16,664 nucleotides of DNA from assembly GCA_003695215.1 (NCBI GenBank), contig RFIM01000237.1, positions 1 through 16,664 of the forward strand. The letters are read 5' to 3'. Positions 6,940-14,247 of the stretch are shown here, in pieces. Numbering within the stretch: position 1 is the first letter of the stretch; the number at the start of each line of letters is the position of its first letter. A model generated the notes under the pieces. It did no database searches. It saw only the letters and a program-made list of their open reading frames with translations, and had not been told where the DNA came from. The stretch comes from Chloroflexota bacterium (lineage in GTDB: Bacteria > Chloroflexota > Anaerolineae > Aggregatilineales > UBA2796). The position numbers and the translations under genes were made by a program.

Positions 6940-7380
6940 TCAGTTGAAAAAGTCTTCCGAGAGACCTTCATCCAGCAGACGCATGAGATCGAGCGGCGCC
7001 TGACTCGGCGATGGCGGCAGAATTGGCGCGGGCAGCGTTTTCGGTCGGCTCTCAAGCAAGAGCGCTTGCTGCAGATGGATTTGCATCTGATCGTATGTGC
7101 GATGATCCTTCTCGATCAGGCTGTGCAGGAGCGCATCTTCGCGATCGGCCAACTGAGCAGCAGTCGTGGCGTTCTGCGCTTGGGCGCTGCGCTTCGCAGC
7201 AAGGATGATTCGCCCTGCCCAAAGCGCCACTTGGCGCACGCCTGCCTCAGGATCGTTGCGATAGACCTCAGCAATGGCAGGCAGAGCGCGCACTTCCTCC
7301 ACCATCGCCAAAATGCGCAAAGCCTCGACGCGCACCCACTGATCAGGGTCTTTCAGCCGCCTCAACAGCTCGGTCAGCAT
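6940..7380 (-). CDS. HEAT-repeat protein with extended tail (first of three)
   Basis: 146 residues. The N-terminal half (about 1-65) is the same HEAT module as in the next two genes: LLRRLKDPDQWVRVEALRIL, RALPAIAEVYRNDPEAGVRQ and ALWAGRIILAAK. The second half is different. It has a Gln/Ala-rich helical stretch (about 66-115), a Pro-rich linker (LPAPILPPSPSQAP) and an acidic C-terminal peptide (LMRLLDEGLSEDFFN), which looks like a short interaction motif. A TAGGTG ribosome-binding site precedes the ATG. It starts 41 bp after the xylA stop with its own promoter-like elements and leads the three-gene HEAT cluster. Function unknown; the module predicts protein-protein scaffolding. Confidence 0.8.
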   Translation of the reverse strand: MLTELLRRLKDPDQWVRVEALRILAMVEEVRALPAIAEVYRNDPEAGVRQVALWAGRIILAAKRSAQAQNATTAAQLADREDALLHSLIEKDHRTYDQMQIHLQQALLLESRPKTLPAPILPPSPSQAPLDLMRLLDEGLSEDFFN

Positions 7381-7408
7381 TGCCGCACCTACCGATCTTG
7401 CCGCTTTT

Positions 7409-7447
7409 AGTATAGCGTATTTCAGCGCACGCCGAGCAGAATGTCAA
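7409..7447 (-). promoter_or_regulatory. Candidate promoters of the HEAT gene cluster
   Basis: Two options overlap the xylA 3' end. A perfect TTGACA (7447-7442) lies 17 bp from TGAAAT (7424-7419). Closer to the gene, GCTATACT (7416-7409) lies 28 bp upstream of the ATG without a -35. The second resembles the -10 motif of three other genes in the window. Confidence 0.45.
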
Positions 7448-8582
7448 GCGTGATTTGGTCAAGACGCTCATAAGGCAAGTCGCGCTTGCCCAGTGCCTCG
7501 CGATCGAAGCGCGTCGCGCGCAGCTTATCCAGCGCCTCGCGGCTGTAGCCTGCGCTCAAGTAGCTGAAGGCGCCGTCATCGGCGTTGATCTCCGCCAAGA
7601 GCTGCTGCACTTCAGGATCGGCGTTGAACTGCGCCGCTTTATCCTTGAGGATCAGGTAAGTGCGCATGCAGCCGCGCGCAAAGGCTTTGACATCTTCGTA
7701 GTTGCTGCTGCGGAAGGCGTGCGCGTCGAAATGGCGGCTGCCTTCGTAGCCTACGTCCTCAAGGAACTTGACCAGGTAGAAGGCCTGCTTTGGCATCACG
7801 CTACCGAAGCGAAAGTCCTGATCGTAACGCCCGAAGAGCTGATCGTTGAGGTCAATGTGGAAGAGCTTGCCAGCTGCGTAAGCCATGGCCACGCCGTGCG
7901 TGAAGTTCAGCCCGGCCATATGCTCGTGCGCCACTTCAGGGTTCACGCCGACCATCTCGGGATAATCGAGCGTGGCGATGAAGGCGAGCGCATCGCCAAC
8001 AGTGGGCAGGAAGATGTGACCGCGCGGTTCGTTCGGCTTAGGCTCCAGGGCGAAGCGCAGAGTGTAGCCCTGATCCTTGACGTAAGCGCACAGGAAGTTG
8101 ATGGCCTCGCGGTAGCGCTTGAGCGCCTCGAGCGGATTTTTGGTGCTATCGCTCTCAGTGCCTTCGCGCCCGCCCCAGAACACGTAAGTGGTGGCGCCCA
8201 GTTCTACGCCTAGATCAATGGCGTTGATCGTCTTTTGGAGCGCGTAGGCGCGCACTGCAGGGTCGTTCGAGGTGAAGGCGCCATCTTTGAAGATCGGATG
8301 CGAGAATAGGTTTGTGGTCGCCATCGGCACAACAATGCCTGTTGCTGCCAGTGCCGCTTTGAAGTCGCGCACGATCTGATCGCGTTCAGCAGGCGTCGCA
8401 TCAATCGGCACTAGGTCGTTATCATGGAAATTCACGCCCCACGCCCCAACTTCTGCCAGCAGATGCACCAGCTGGACGGGCGTCAGCGCGGCGCGCGTCG
8501 GCTCGCCAAACGGATCGCGCCCAACATTGCCCACCGTCCACAAGCCAAAGCTGAATTTGTGCTCAGGTTTCGGTTCGTACAT
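7422..8582 (-). CDS. xylA: Xylose isomerase (class I, Actinobacteria-like)
   Basis: Interconverts D-xylose and D-xylulose (and D-glucose and D-fructose) in the cytosol with two divalent metal ions. With ATG 8582 it has 386 residues, like the shorter class I enzymes of Streptomyces and Actinoplanes. All key residues are present in register: His53 and Asp56 in FHDNDL, Glu180 and Lys182 in LEPKPNEPRG, and Glu216 and His219 in NPEVAHEH. Asp244 lies in FHIDLND, Asp254 and Asp256 in RYDQDF, and Asp286 in RHFDAHAF. A TTG six bases upstream leaves too little space after AAGGAC, so the ATG is preferred. No xylulokinase or xylose transporter lies nearby, so it is not part of a classical xyl operon. It has its own TATAAT box with a palindrome over the -35 region. 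Confidence 0.96.
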   Translation of the reverse strand: MYEPKPEHKFSFGLWTVGNVGRDPFGEPTRAALTPVQLVHLLAEVGAWGVNFHDNDLVPIDATPAERDQIVRDFKAALAATGIVVPMATTNLFSHPIFKDGAFTSNDPAVRAYALQKTINAIDLGVELGATTYVFWGGREGTESDSTKNPLEALKRYREAINFLCAYVKDQGYTLRFALEPKPNEPRGHIFLPTVGDALAFIATLDYPEMVGVNPEVAHEHMAGLNFTHGVAMAYAAGKLFHIDLNDQLFGRYDQDFRFGSVMPKQAFYLVKFLEDVGYEGSRHFDAHAFRSSNYEDVKAFARGCMRTYLILKDKAAQFNADPEVQQLLAEINADDGAFSYLSAGYSREALDKLRATRFDREALGKRDLPYERLDQITLDILLGVR

Positions 8583-8620
8583 TGCCAAATGTCCTTTTGT
8601 GGTGGATGCACTGCCAAATG
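8583..8620. repeat. Direct repeat in the xylA leader
   Basis: On the minus strand CATTTGGCA occurs twice, at 8620-8612 and 8591-8583, starts 29 nt apart. The second copy abuts the xylA ATG. It may be chance; it could also be a leader-binding site. Confidence 0.3.
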
Positions 8621-8630
8621 CTGCGAGCTA

Positions 8631-8636
8631 ATTATA
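8631..8636 (-). promoter_or_regulatory. xylA -10 box
   Basis: A perfect TATAAT on the minus strand, preceded by GC, about 50 bp upstream of the xylA ATG. No -35 consensus is visible; that position is taken by the palindrome 8637-8657. Confidence 0.6.
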
Positions 8637-8657
8637 GCGCACTGCCCTTGAGTGCGC
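8637..8657. repeat. Palindrome over the xylA -35 region (putative operator)
   Basis: GCGCACT (8637-8643), a 7-nt spacer, then AGTGCGC (8651-8657), a perfect inverted repeat touching the xylA -10 box. The position suits a repressor or activator site. It also lies in the shared divergent region upstream of the threonine synthase fusion. Confidence 0.5.
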
Positions 8658-8770
8658 ATAGGCGCCGCACAAGGCATTAAATGCCTCTGCGAAGGCCGCT
8701 AGCGCCTACGCAGCCCTGCCAAGATATGCTAGACTTGGCAATTAGAAATCCTCATTGCTCGGAGAGGCCT

Positions 8771-10861
8771 ATGCCAACGCTCTTTTCGCAAGTGGTCTGC
8801 CTGACCTGCGGACATCAAATGTTGCCCGATCCGATGATCGCCAAGTGCGAGCGCTGCGGCGGCGTGTGGCTAGACGCACGCTATCACTATAGCGAAGTGC
8901 GTTGGGCAGGCAACGCACTGGCGCGCCGACCGCTCTCAATGTGGCGCTATGAGGAACTTTTGCCGCTCAGCGACTTGACACAGCGCGTCAGCATTGGCGA
9001 AGGCATGACGCCAATCATACGCGCCGAGCGCTTGGGCGAAGCGCTCGGTCATGAGCATATCTTAATCAAAGATGAGCGCCGCATGCCGACCAACTCGTTC
9101 AAAGATCGGCAAGGGGCGCTCTCAGTCTCGATCTTGCGGCAAGCGGGCATCAAAGAGTGTGTACTGGCTTCCACGGGCAACGCTGCAGCAGCTTACGCCG
9201 CCTACTGCGCACGCGCCGGCATCAAGCTGTGGGTCTTCTTGCCGAGCATGGTGCCTGCCGAGAAGATGCGCGAGCTTGGCTTGTACGGCGCCGAGCTGAT
9301 CAAAGTGACTGGCACCTACGACCAGACCAAGAAAGTGGCAGCGGACTTCGCGGCGCGGCGTAACTTGTACTTCGATCGCGGCTCGAAGGGCATACCGGGC
9401 AAGGAGAGCATGAAGACGCTCGCCTTTGAGATCGCCGAGCAGCTGGGCATGGAATACAGCACCGATGGGCGCTGGATCGCGCCTGATTGGTACATTCAAG
9501 CAGTCAGCGGCGGCATCGGCCCGCTGGGCGTCTACAAAGGCTTTGTGGAGCTCTACCAGATTGGCTTGATCGATAAAGTGCCCAAACTCGGCATCGTACA
9601 AGTCCAAGGTTGTGCGCCAATGGTGCGCGCCTTCGAGCGCGGCCTCTCAGAAGCCGAGCCTGTGGTGCCCGAGACGCTCATCACTGTCCTGGCGACAGGC
9701 GAGCCAGGCTACGCTTACACCATGCTCTACCAGGCGATCCAAAAACATGGCGGCGCTATGGTCAGCGTGGATGACGGGCAGGCTTTCCGTGCCATGCGGC
9801 GTGTGGCGCGCACTGAAGGTTTCAGCGTCGAGCCCGCTACAGCTGTCGCCTTCGCAGGCTTGGAGAAGCTGATCGCGCTTGGCGCTGTGCAGCCGCACGA
9901 AAAACTCCTGCTCAATTGCTCCGGCCACACCTTCCCAGCTGAGAAGCACATCCTCGAAGATCAGTACGTGCTGGAACTGGAACTCGGCGCTGCTGCGCCC
10001 TCACAACAGACCGAAGGCCTTGGCGCTGCGCTTGAACGCCTTGATGAGCAGATCACGACCGTCGTGGTCATCGACGACAATCCGAACGATACGCGCCTGA
10101 TCCGCCGCCTGCTGCAGACGCACAAGAATTACCGCGTCTTCGAATCCAACAATCCTTTAGACGGCCTCGATCTAGTGCGCCAGCGCCGCCCTGATCTGGT
10201 CATCACTGACCTGAGCATGCCCGAGATGGACGGCTTCAGCCTGCTAGAGGCGCTCAAAGCCGATCCTGAGACAGCCCATATCCCTGTGATTGTCCTGAGC
10301 GGCAAGAGCTTGACTCAGGCTGACAAGGCGCGCCTGAGCGGACAAATCGACTCGGTTTGGCTCAAAGGCAGCTACAGCACGCGCGAGTTGGTCGATCACG
10401 TCGTCAGCACGCTCAAGGATCGCCCTGTGGCGAGCGCGCCTGAGCCCAAACAGGCTCCACCTGCCTCTGAGCTAGCTGCGGGCACCTTCAAAGTGCTGAT
10501 CGTGGACGACAATCCTTATGATGCGCGCTTGGTACGCCGTATTCTAGAAGCTAGCCGCAAGTTCAACGTCAGCGAGGCGCGCACAGGTGAGAGTGCGCTC
10601 AAGGTGATGAGCGAGCAGCTGCCCGACTTGGTCATCTTGGATATCATGCTGCCTGATATGGGCGGCCTGGACGTGCTGCAGCGCATGCGCGAATCCGAGC
10701 GCTTGCGGAACGTGCGCGTGGCAGTCATGAGCGCCAAAGAGCTGAGCGAAATTGATCGCTCGCGGCTCTTGGATGCCGTCTTCTGGCAAAAGGCGACTTT
10801 GGACCGCAAACGCTTGGTTGAGGCAGTTGAGGCGCAGATTGTGCAGCCGCGCAACGCCTGA
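8771..10861 (+). CDS. thrC: Threonine synthase fused to two receiver domains
   Basis: 696 residues from ATG 8771, which follows GGAGAGG; an earlier ATG at 8681 lacks a ribosome-binding site. The first part (about 1-415) is a PLP-dependent threonine synthase, converting O-phosphohomoserine to threonine. It has an N-terminal zinc ribbon (Cys10, 13, 26, 29), Lys111 in NSFKDR as the Schiff-base lysine, STGNAAAA at 134-141 and SGGIGPLG near 246-253 for the PLP phosphate. It ends with LNCSGHTFPAEKHI. Two CheY-like receiver domains follow. REC1 (about 428-550) has Asp435/436, phospho-acceptor Asp480, Ser510 and Lys532. REC2 (about 574-690) has Asp579/580, Asp624, Ser654 and Lys674. Both keep every residue needed for phosphorylation. 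Ordinary ThrC ends near 400-430 residues. The catalytic call is strong, exact substrate likely; the regulatory role of the receivers is inferred. Confidence 0.9.
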   Translation: MPTLFSQVVCLTCGHQMLPDPMIAKCERCGGVWLDARYHYSEVRWAGNALARRPLSMWRYEELLPLSDLTQRVSIGEGMTPIIRAERLGEALGHEHILIKDERRMPTNSFKDRQGALSVSILRQAGIKECVLASTGNAAAAYAAYCARAGIKLWVFLPSMVPAEKMRELGLYGAELIKVTGTYDQTKKVAADFAARRNLYFDRGSKGIPGKESMKTLAFEIAEQLGMEYSTDGRWIAPDWYIQAVSGGIGPLGVYKGFVELYQIGLIDKVPKLGIVQVQGCAPMVRAFERGLSEAEPVVPETLITVLATGEPGYAYTMLYQAIQKHGGAMVSVDDGQAFRAMRRVARTEGFSVEPATAVAFAGLEKLIALGAVQPHEKLLLNCSGHTFPAEKHILEDQYVLELELGAAAPSQQTEGLGAALERLDEQITTVVVIDDNPNDTRLIRRLLQTHKNYRVFESNNPLDGLDLVRQRRPDLVITDLSMPEMDGFSLLEALKADPETAHIPVIVLSGKSLTQADKARLSGQIDSVWLKGSYSTRELVDHVVSTLKDRPVASAPEPKQAPPASELAAGTFKVLIVDDNPYDARLVRRILEASRKFNVSEARTGESALKVMSEQLPDLVILDIMLPDMGGLDVLQRMRESERLRNVRVAVMSAKELSEIDRSRLLDAVFWQKATLDRKRLVEAVEAQIVQPRNA

Positions 10862-10866
10862 GCAGC

Positions 10867-11541
10867 TCACTCGGAGGCTAGGTGCTCTTTGATATGATGC
10901 TGGACGGCGAAAGCGGCTGCTTCAGCGCGATTCGAGAGATTGAGCTTGCTGAGTAGGTTGCTGACGTAGTTGCGCACAGTGCCTTCGCCGAGGAACAGGC
11001 GGCTGGCGATCTCGCGGTTGGTCAAGCCGTCAGCGATCAAAGCTAGGACGCGCATCTCTTGCGAAGTGAGCTCAGCGAAGAGCGCCGCTTCCTTGCTCTT
11101 CTCGCTCTGGCGCAACTCGCGGAAGATCGCCTCAGTCATAGACGGATCGAGCGCTGACTCGCCGCGCCCAACTGCTTCAATAGTGCGGATCAGGTCATCG
11201 CTGCCAATGCGCTTCAGGACGTAGCCTGAGGCGCCTGCGCGAATGGCAGAGAAGAGCAACTCATCTTCAGCATAGCTCGTCAGCATGATCACGCGCGTGT
11301 TAGGCAGCTGCTGCACGATCTTCTGGCAGGCTTCCACGCCCAGCATGCCAGGCATGCGCACGTCCATCACCACCACATCCGGCTTGTGTTGCAGCGCTAG
11401 CTCAACAGCTTGCTCGCCTGTGGCTGCTTCGGCAACTACCCGCAAATGCGCATGCTGCTGCAGCAAAGCGCGGATGCCCATCCGAACCACTTCGTGATCG
11501 TCAGCGATCAGGATGCGAATTAGCTGAGGCGTCTGGCTCAT
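10867..11541 (-). CDS. NarL/LuxR-family response regulator
   Basis: A cytosolic two-component transcription factor of 224 residues. The receiver domain (1-125) has Asp14/Asp15, phospho-acceptor Asp60 in VVMDVRMPG, Thr88 and Lys110. The LuxR-type helix-turn-helix (157-220) reads LTSQEMRVLALIADGLTNRE, then GEGTVRNYVSNLLSKL. The length is typical of NarL and LiaR. The ATG at 11541 follows GAGGAAG at good spacing; the frame runs open 57 codons further upstream but that part does not match the family. It is transcribed divergently from a histidine kinase of the class that pairs with NarL regulators, so the two are very probably partners. Its stop lies 5 bp from the stop of the threonine synthase fusion. 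The signal and target genes are unknown. Confidence 0.94.
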   Translation of the reverse strand: MSQTPQLIRILIADDHEVVRMGIRALLQQHAHLRVVAEAATGEQAVELALQHKPDVVVMDVRMPGMLGVEACQKIVQQLPNTRVIMLTSYAEDELLFSAIRAGASGYVLKRIGSDDLIRTIEAVGRGESALDPSMTEAIFRELRQSEKSKEAALFAELTSQEMRVLALIADGLTNREIASRLFLGEGTVRNYVSNLLSKLNLSNRAEAAAFAVQHHIKEHLASE

Positions 11542-11628
11542 GGCTTCCTCATGATGGCTTTGCTCAAACGGGCTAGCACTGGTCTTGTAGTACACAGCGC
11601 TCTCCGATCTCCACAGCTTCGGATACTT

Positions 11629-11656
11629 ATTATAAGATAAAAGCCTCAACTGCGAA
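11629..11656 (-). promoter_or_regulatory. Promoter of the response regulator gene
   Basis: On the minus strand TTCGCA (11656-11651) and a perfect TATAAT (11634-11629) are 16 bp apart. The leader to the ATG at 11541 would be about 80 nt. Confidence 0.55.
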
Positions 11657-11657
11657 A

Positions 11658-11677
11658 AGTCACGGACAAATGTGACT
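11658..11677. repeat. Palindrome between regulator and kinase genes (putative operator)
   Basis: AGTCAC (11658-11663), 8 nt, then GTGACT (11672-11677). It lies directly upstream of the regulator's -35 and in the shared region with the kinase gene, a suitable place for autoregulation. Confidence 0.45.
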
Positions 11678-11766
11678 AATTTTAGGTGATGAATGTCGCT
11701 TGCTTTGGGCAATTTGGCCGCAATAGGCTAGCTTTATTAGAGATGTCACACAGCGAATGGAAACCT

Positions 11767-12942
11767 ATGTCAGAAGGACAGTCCTCACAGGAATTGCGCA
11801 GCAGTAGCGGCGCCTTTCGGGCTGATCGCAGCGAGGAGAAGCTCCACGCGCTTAGCGAGGCCGTGCGCGCCATCACGGCCGAGTTCACGCTCGACCGCAT
11901 CCTCAAGCGCCTGGCTGAGATCGCGGCGCGCATGGTCGGCGCGCGCTATGCTGCTTTTGGCGTGCCTGATAGCATGCAAGGCCTGGCCGAATTCTTGGTC
12001 TATGGCATGTCCGACGACGAGATCGCGCTGATCGATCATCCGCCTGAAGGACGCGGCTTGCTAGGCGTGCTATTGAATAGCGAACATCCGATTCGCTTGC
12101 CACGCCTGCAAGATCATCCTAAATCGGTCGGCTTCCCTGAGCATCATCCTTACATGACGCGCTTTCTTGGCGTGCCGATCATCTCTAAAGGCCAGATTCT
12201 CGGCTCGCTCTACTTGTGCGATCGGCTGGATGGTCAGCCTTTCAGCGAAGATGACGAGCGCATGATCAGCTTGCTGGCTGCGCACGCCGCCATTGCCATT
12301 GAGAACGCGCGGCTCTCGGATCAGCTGCGCCGCTTGGCCGTGCTGGAAGAACGCGACCGCATCAGCATGGAGCTGCACGACGGCATCATTCAGTCCATTT
12401 ACGCTATCGGCATCAAGCTGGAGCTGATGCGCTTGAACGCGCCGGAACATGCCGAGCAGCTCGCCGCTGTCAATCGCGATTTGAACCGCGTCATTGAGGA
12501 CTTGCGGCGCTACATCCGCGATTTGCGCGTCGGCGTGGAGCTGAGCCTGACCTTGCGCGATCAGATGAACGATCTCGCTAAACGCTTCCGCGAAGTTTGC
12601 TCGGCGCGCTTGGTCATGGACGTCTCCAATATCACTAACCTGACCGAAGATCGGCTGCACGCGCTCTTGCAAATCACGCGCGAGGCGCTCTCGAACATCG
12701 TGCGCCACGCCGAAGCCACAGAAGTCTATGTAGACCTGCATGAGACGCCGACGCACGGCACTTTGGTCATCTCAGATAACGGCAAAGGCTTCGATCCGAA
12801 GATCACGCCGCCTGGCATTGGCTTGCGCAATATCAGGCAGCGCGTGCGCCAATTGCAAGGCATAGTTGAGATCGAGAGCCGCCCTGGACGCGGCAGCACG
12901 GTCACGGTCATGTTGCCAAGCGCCTCGGGCAATTCTGAATGA
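11767..12942 (+). CDS. Soluble GAF-domain histidine kinase (NarX/LiaS class)
   Basis: A sensor kinase of 391 residues from ATG 11767. No membrane segment is visible, so it senses a cytosolic signal. Residues about 30-185 form a GAF domain, beginning with the amphipathic LDRILKRLAEIAARMVGARYAAFGV and ending NARLSDQL. The HisKA_3 dimerisation domain follows, with His204 in EERDRISMELHDG as phosphorylation site. The ATPase domain has the N box EALSNIVRHA, G1 box SDNGKGF (Asp337), GIGLRNIRQRV and GRGSTVTV. The start is uncertain: GTG 11686, ATG 11689 and ATG 11743 are in frame. 11767 is preferred because of GGAAA upstream and a candidate -10 around 11735-11740. The GAF ligand (heme, cyclic nucleotide, small molecule) cannot be told; no CXXC-type haem or FeS signature was seen. 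Confidence 0.92.
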   Translation: MSEGQSSQELRSSSGAFRADRSEEKLHALSEAVRAITAEFTLDRILKRLAEIAARMVGARYAAFGVPDSMQGLAEFLVYGMSDDEIALIDHPPEGRGLLGVLLNSEHPIRLPRLQDHPKSVGFPEHHPYMTRFLGVPIISKGQILGSLYLCDRLDGQPFSEDDERMISLLAAHAAIAIENARLSDQLRRLAVLEERDRISMELHDGIIQSIYAIGIKLELMRLNAPEHAEQLAAVNRDLNRVIEDLRRYIRDLRVGVELSLTLRDQMNDLAKRFREVCSARLVMDVSNITNLTEDRLHALLQITREALSNIVRHAEATEVYVDLHETPTHGTLVISDNGKGFDPKITPPGIGLRNIRQRVRQLQGIVEIESRPGRGSTVTVMLPSASGNSE

Positions 12943-12961
12943 AGCGCGCCTGCCAAAGGCG

Positions 12962-14239
12962 CTACGGCTTGCTCAGCAGCAAGCTGAGCGGCTGCTCGAT
13001 TAGCCCTTTGAGGCGTTTGAGAAAGCGCGCTGCTGGCGCGCCATCCACGGCGCGATGATCGAAGGTCAGGCTCAGGCTCAGGCGCGGCCGAATGGCGATC
13101 TGCCCTTGATGCGGCACCACGCGCTCCACAATGCGCCCAACGCCCAGAATTGCCACTTGTGGCAAGACCACTATCGGCGTGAACAGGTCGATCTCGAAGG
13201 CGCCGAGATTGGTGATGGTGAAGGTGCCGCCTTCCAGCTCTGCAGGCGTGTTTTTGCCCAGCTGAGCGCGCTCGATCAAGCCTTTGAGCGCCTGATGGAT
13301 ATCGTCCACAGCGCGCTTATCGGCCTGATGCAGCACAGGCACAATCAGGCCGCGCTCGGTATCCACAGCCAAGCCGATGTTGATCGCCGCGTTATGGCGC
13401 AAGCCGTTTGGTGTGAAGGTCGCGTTCAGATCAGGAAACTCGCGCAAGGCGCGCGCTGTAGCTGCCATCAAGAGCGCATTATAGGAGAGTTTCTCGCCCA
13501 TCAGGGCTGAGAGCTGCTCACGCGCCGCCACCAGATTGAAGGCATCCGCCTCAGTGGCTAGCGTGACGGGCGCGACTTCAGCGGCGCTTTGTGCCATGCG
13601 CCGCGCCGTCAGCGCACGGATCGGCGTGAACGGCGCCAGGTCGGCTGCTTCGGCTGCTTCGGCCGCTTGTGCCATCAGATGCGCCTCGATATCGGCGCGC
13701 CTGATCTTACCATCGCGGCCGCTGCCTTGCACAGCCGAGAGATCGAGCGCATGCGCTTGCGCCATGCGCCGTGCCAAAGGCGTGGCTGCAGGCGCTTTGG
13801 GCAAGGCGGCGCGCACATCGGCCTCATGAATCCGACCGAACTCGCCGCTGCCTTTCACGGCCTGTAGATCAACGCCGAGCTCGCGCGCCAAGCGCTTGGC
13901 GCGCGGCGTAGCGCGGATGCGACGCGGCGCTTCCAGGCTCGCAGGCACTTGGGCTGCAGCGTGCGCGCTCGGCCCAGGCGCGCTGAACGGTGTGTTGTGC
14001 CCGCTCGGCTCGCCAATCACGCCGACCACTGTGTAGACAGGCACGGTCTCGCCCGCCTTGACCAAAATGCGCGTCAGGATGCCGCTGGCAGGCGCTTCGA
14101 ATTCCAGCGTGCTTTTATCGGTCTCGAAGACGAAGAGCGGCTCGCCTTCACGCACGTACTCGCCTTCTTTTTTTAGCCACTCGGTCAGCGTGGCTTCAGT
14201 CATAGTCAAGCCGAGTTTGGGCATCAGCAGGTCGGGCAT
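12962..14239 (-). CDS. 2-oxoacid dehydrogenase E2 (dihydrolipoamide acyltransferase)
   Basis: The core acyl-transfer subunit of a pyruvate- or branched-chain-dehydrogenase-type complex, moving acyl groups from lipoate to CoA. 425 residues from ATG 14239, which follows GAGG. Domains in order: lipoyl domain (2-76) with Lys42 in FETDKSTLEF as lipoylation site; an Ala/Pro linker; a peripheral subunit-binding domain (about 109-146); a second such domain (about 152-188); and an Ala/Glu hinge. The catalytic domain (about 200-425) ends with FDHRAVDGAPAARFL, with His395 and Asp399 as the active-site pair. Two adjacent subunit-binding domains are unusual, as most E2 proteins have one. No E1 or E3 gene is in the window. 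It begins 8 bp after the ubiD stop, so both are co-transcribed. Which 2-oxoacid it serves cannot be decided. Confidence 0.93.
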   Translation of the reverse strand: MPDLLMPKLGLTMTEATLTEWLKKEGEYVREGEPLFVFETDKSTLEFEAPASGILTRILVKAGETVPVYTVVGVIGEPSGHNTPFSAPGPSAHAAAQVPASLEAPRRIRATPRAKRLARELGVDLQAVKGSGEFGRIHEADVRAALPKAPAATPLARRMAQAHALDLSAVQGSGRDGKIRRADIEAHLMAQAAEAAEAADLAPFTPIRALTARRMAQSAAEVAPVTLATEADAFNLVAAREQLSALMGEKLSYNALLMAATARALREFPDLNATFTPNGLRHNAAINIGLAVDTERGLIVPVLHQADKRAVDDIHQALKGLIERAQLGKNTPAELEGGTFTITNLGAFEIDLFTPIVVLPQVAILGVGRIVERVVPHQGQIAIRPRLSLSLTFDHRAVDGAPAARFLKRLKGLIEQPLSLLLSKP

Positions 14240-14247
14240 GGGCAGCC

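Noticed and set aside
7455..8213. 252-codon plus-strand frame inside xylA
   Set aside because: Shadow of xylA on the opposite strand; xylA has all active-site residues in register.
11658..11677. CRP/FNR-type site
   Set aside because: The half-sites have the opposite polarity (GTCAC before GTGAC) and an 8-nt spacer, not TGTGA-N6-TCACA.
12967..12984. Hairpin GCTTGCT-N4-AGCAAGC at the E2 3' end as a terminator
   Set aside because: It lies inside the coding sequence and has no T-run on either strand; could still pause polymerase but not called.
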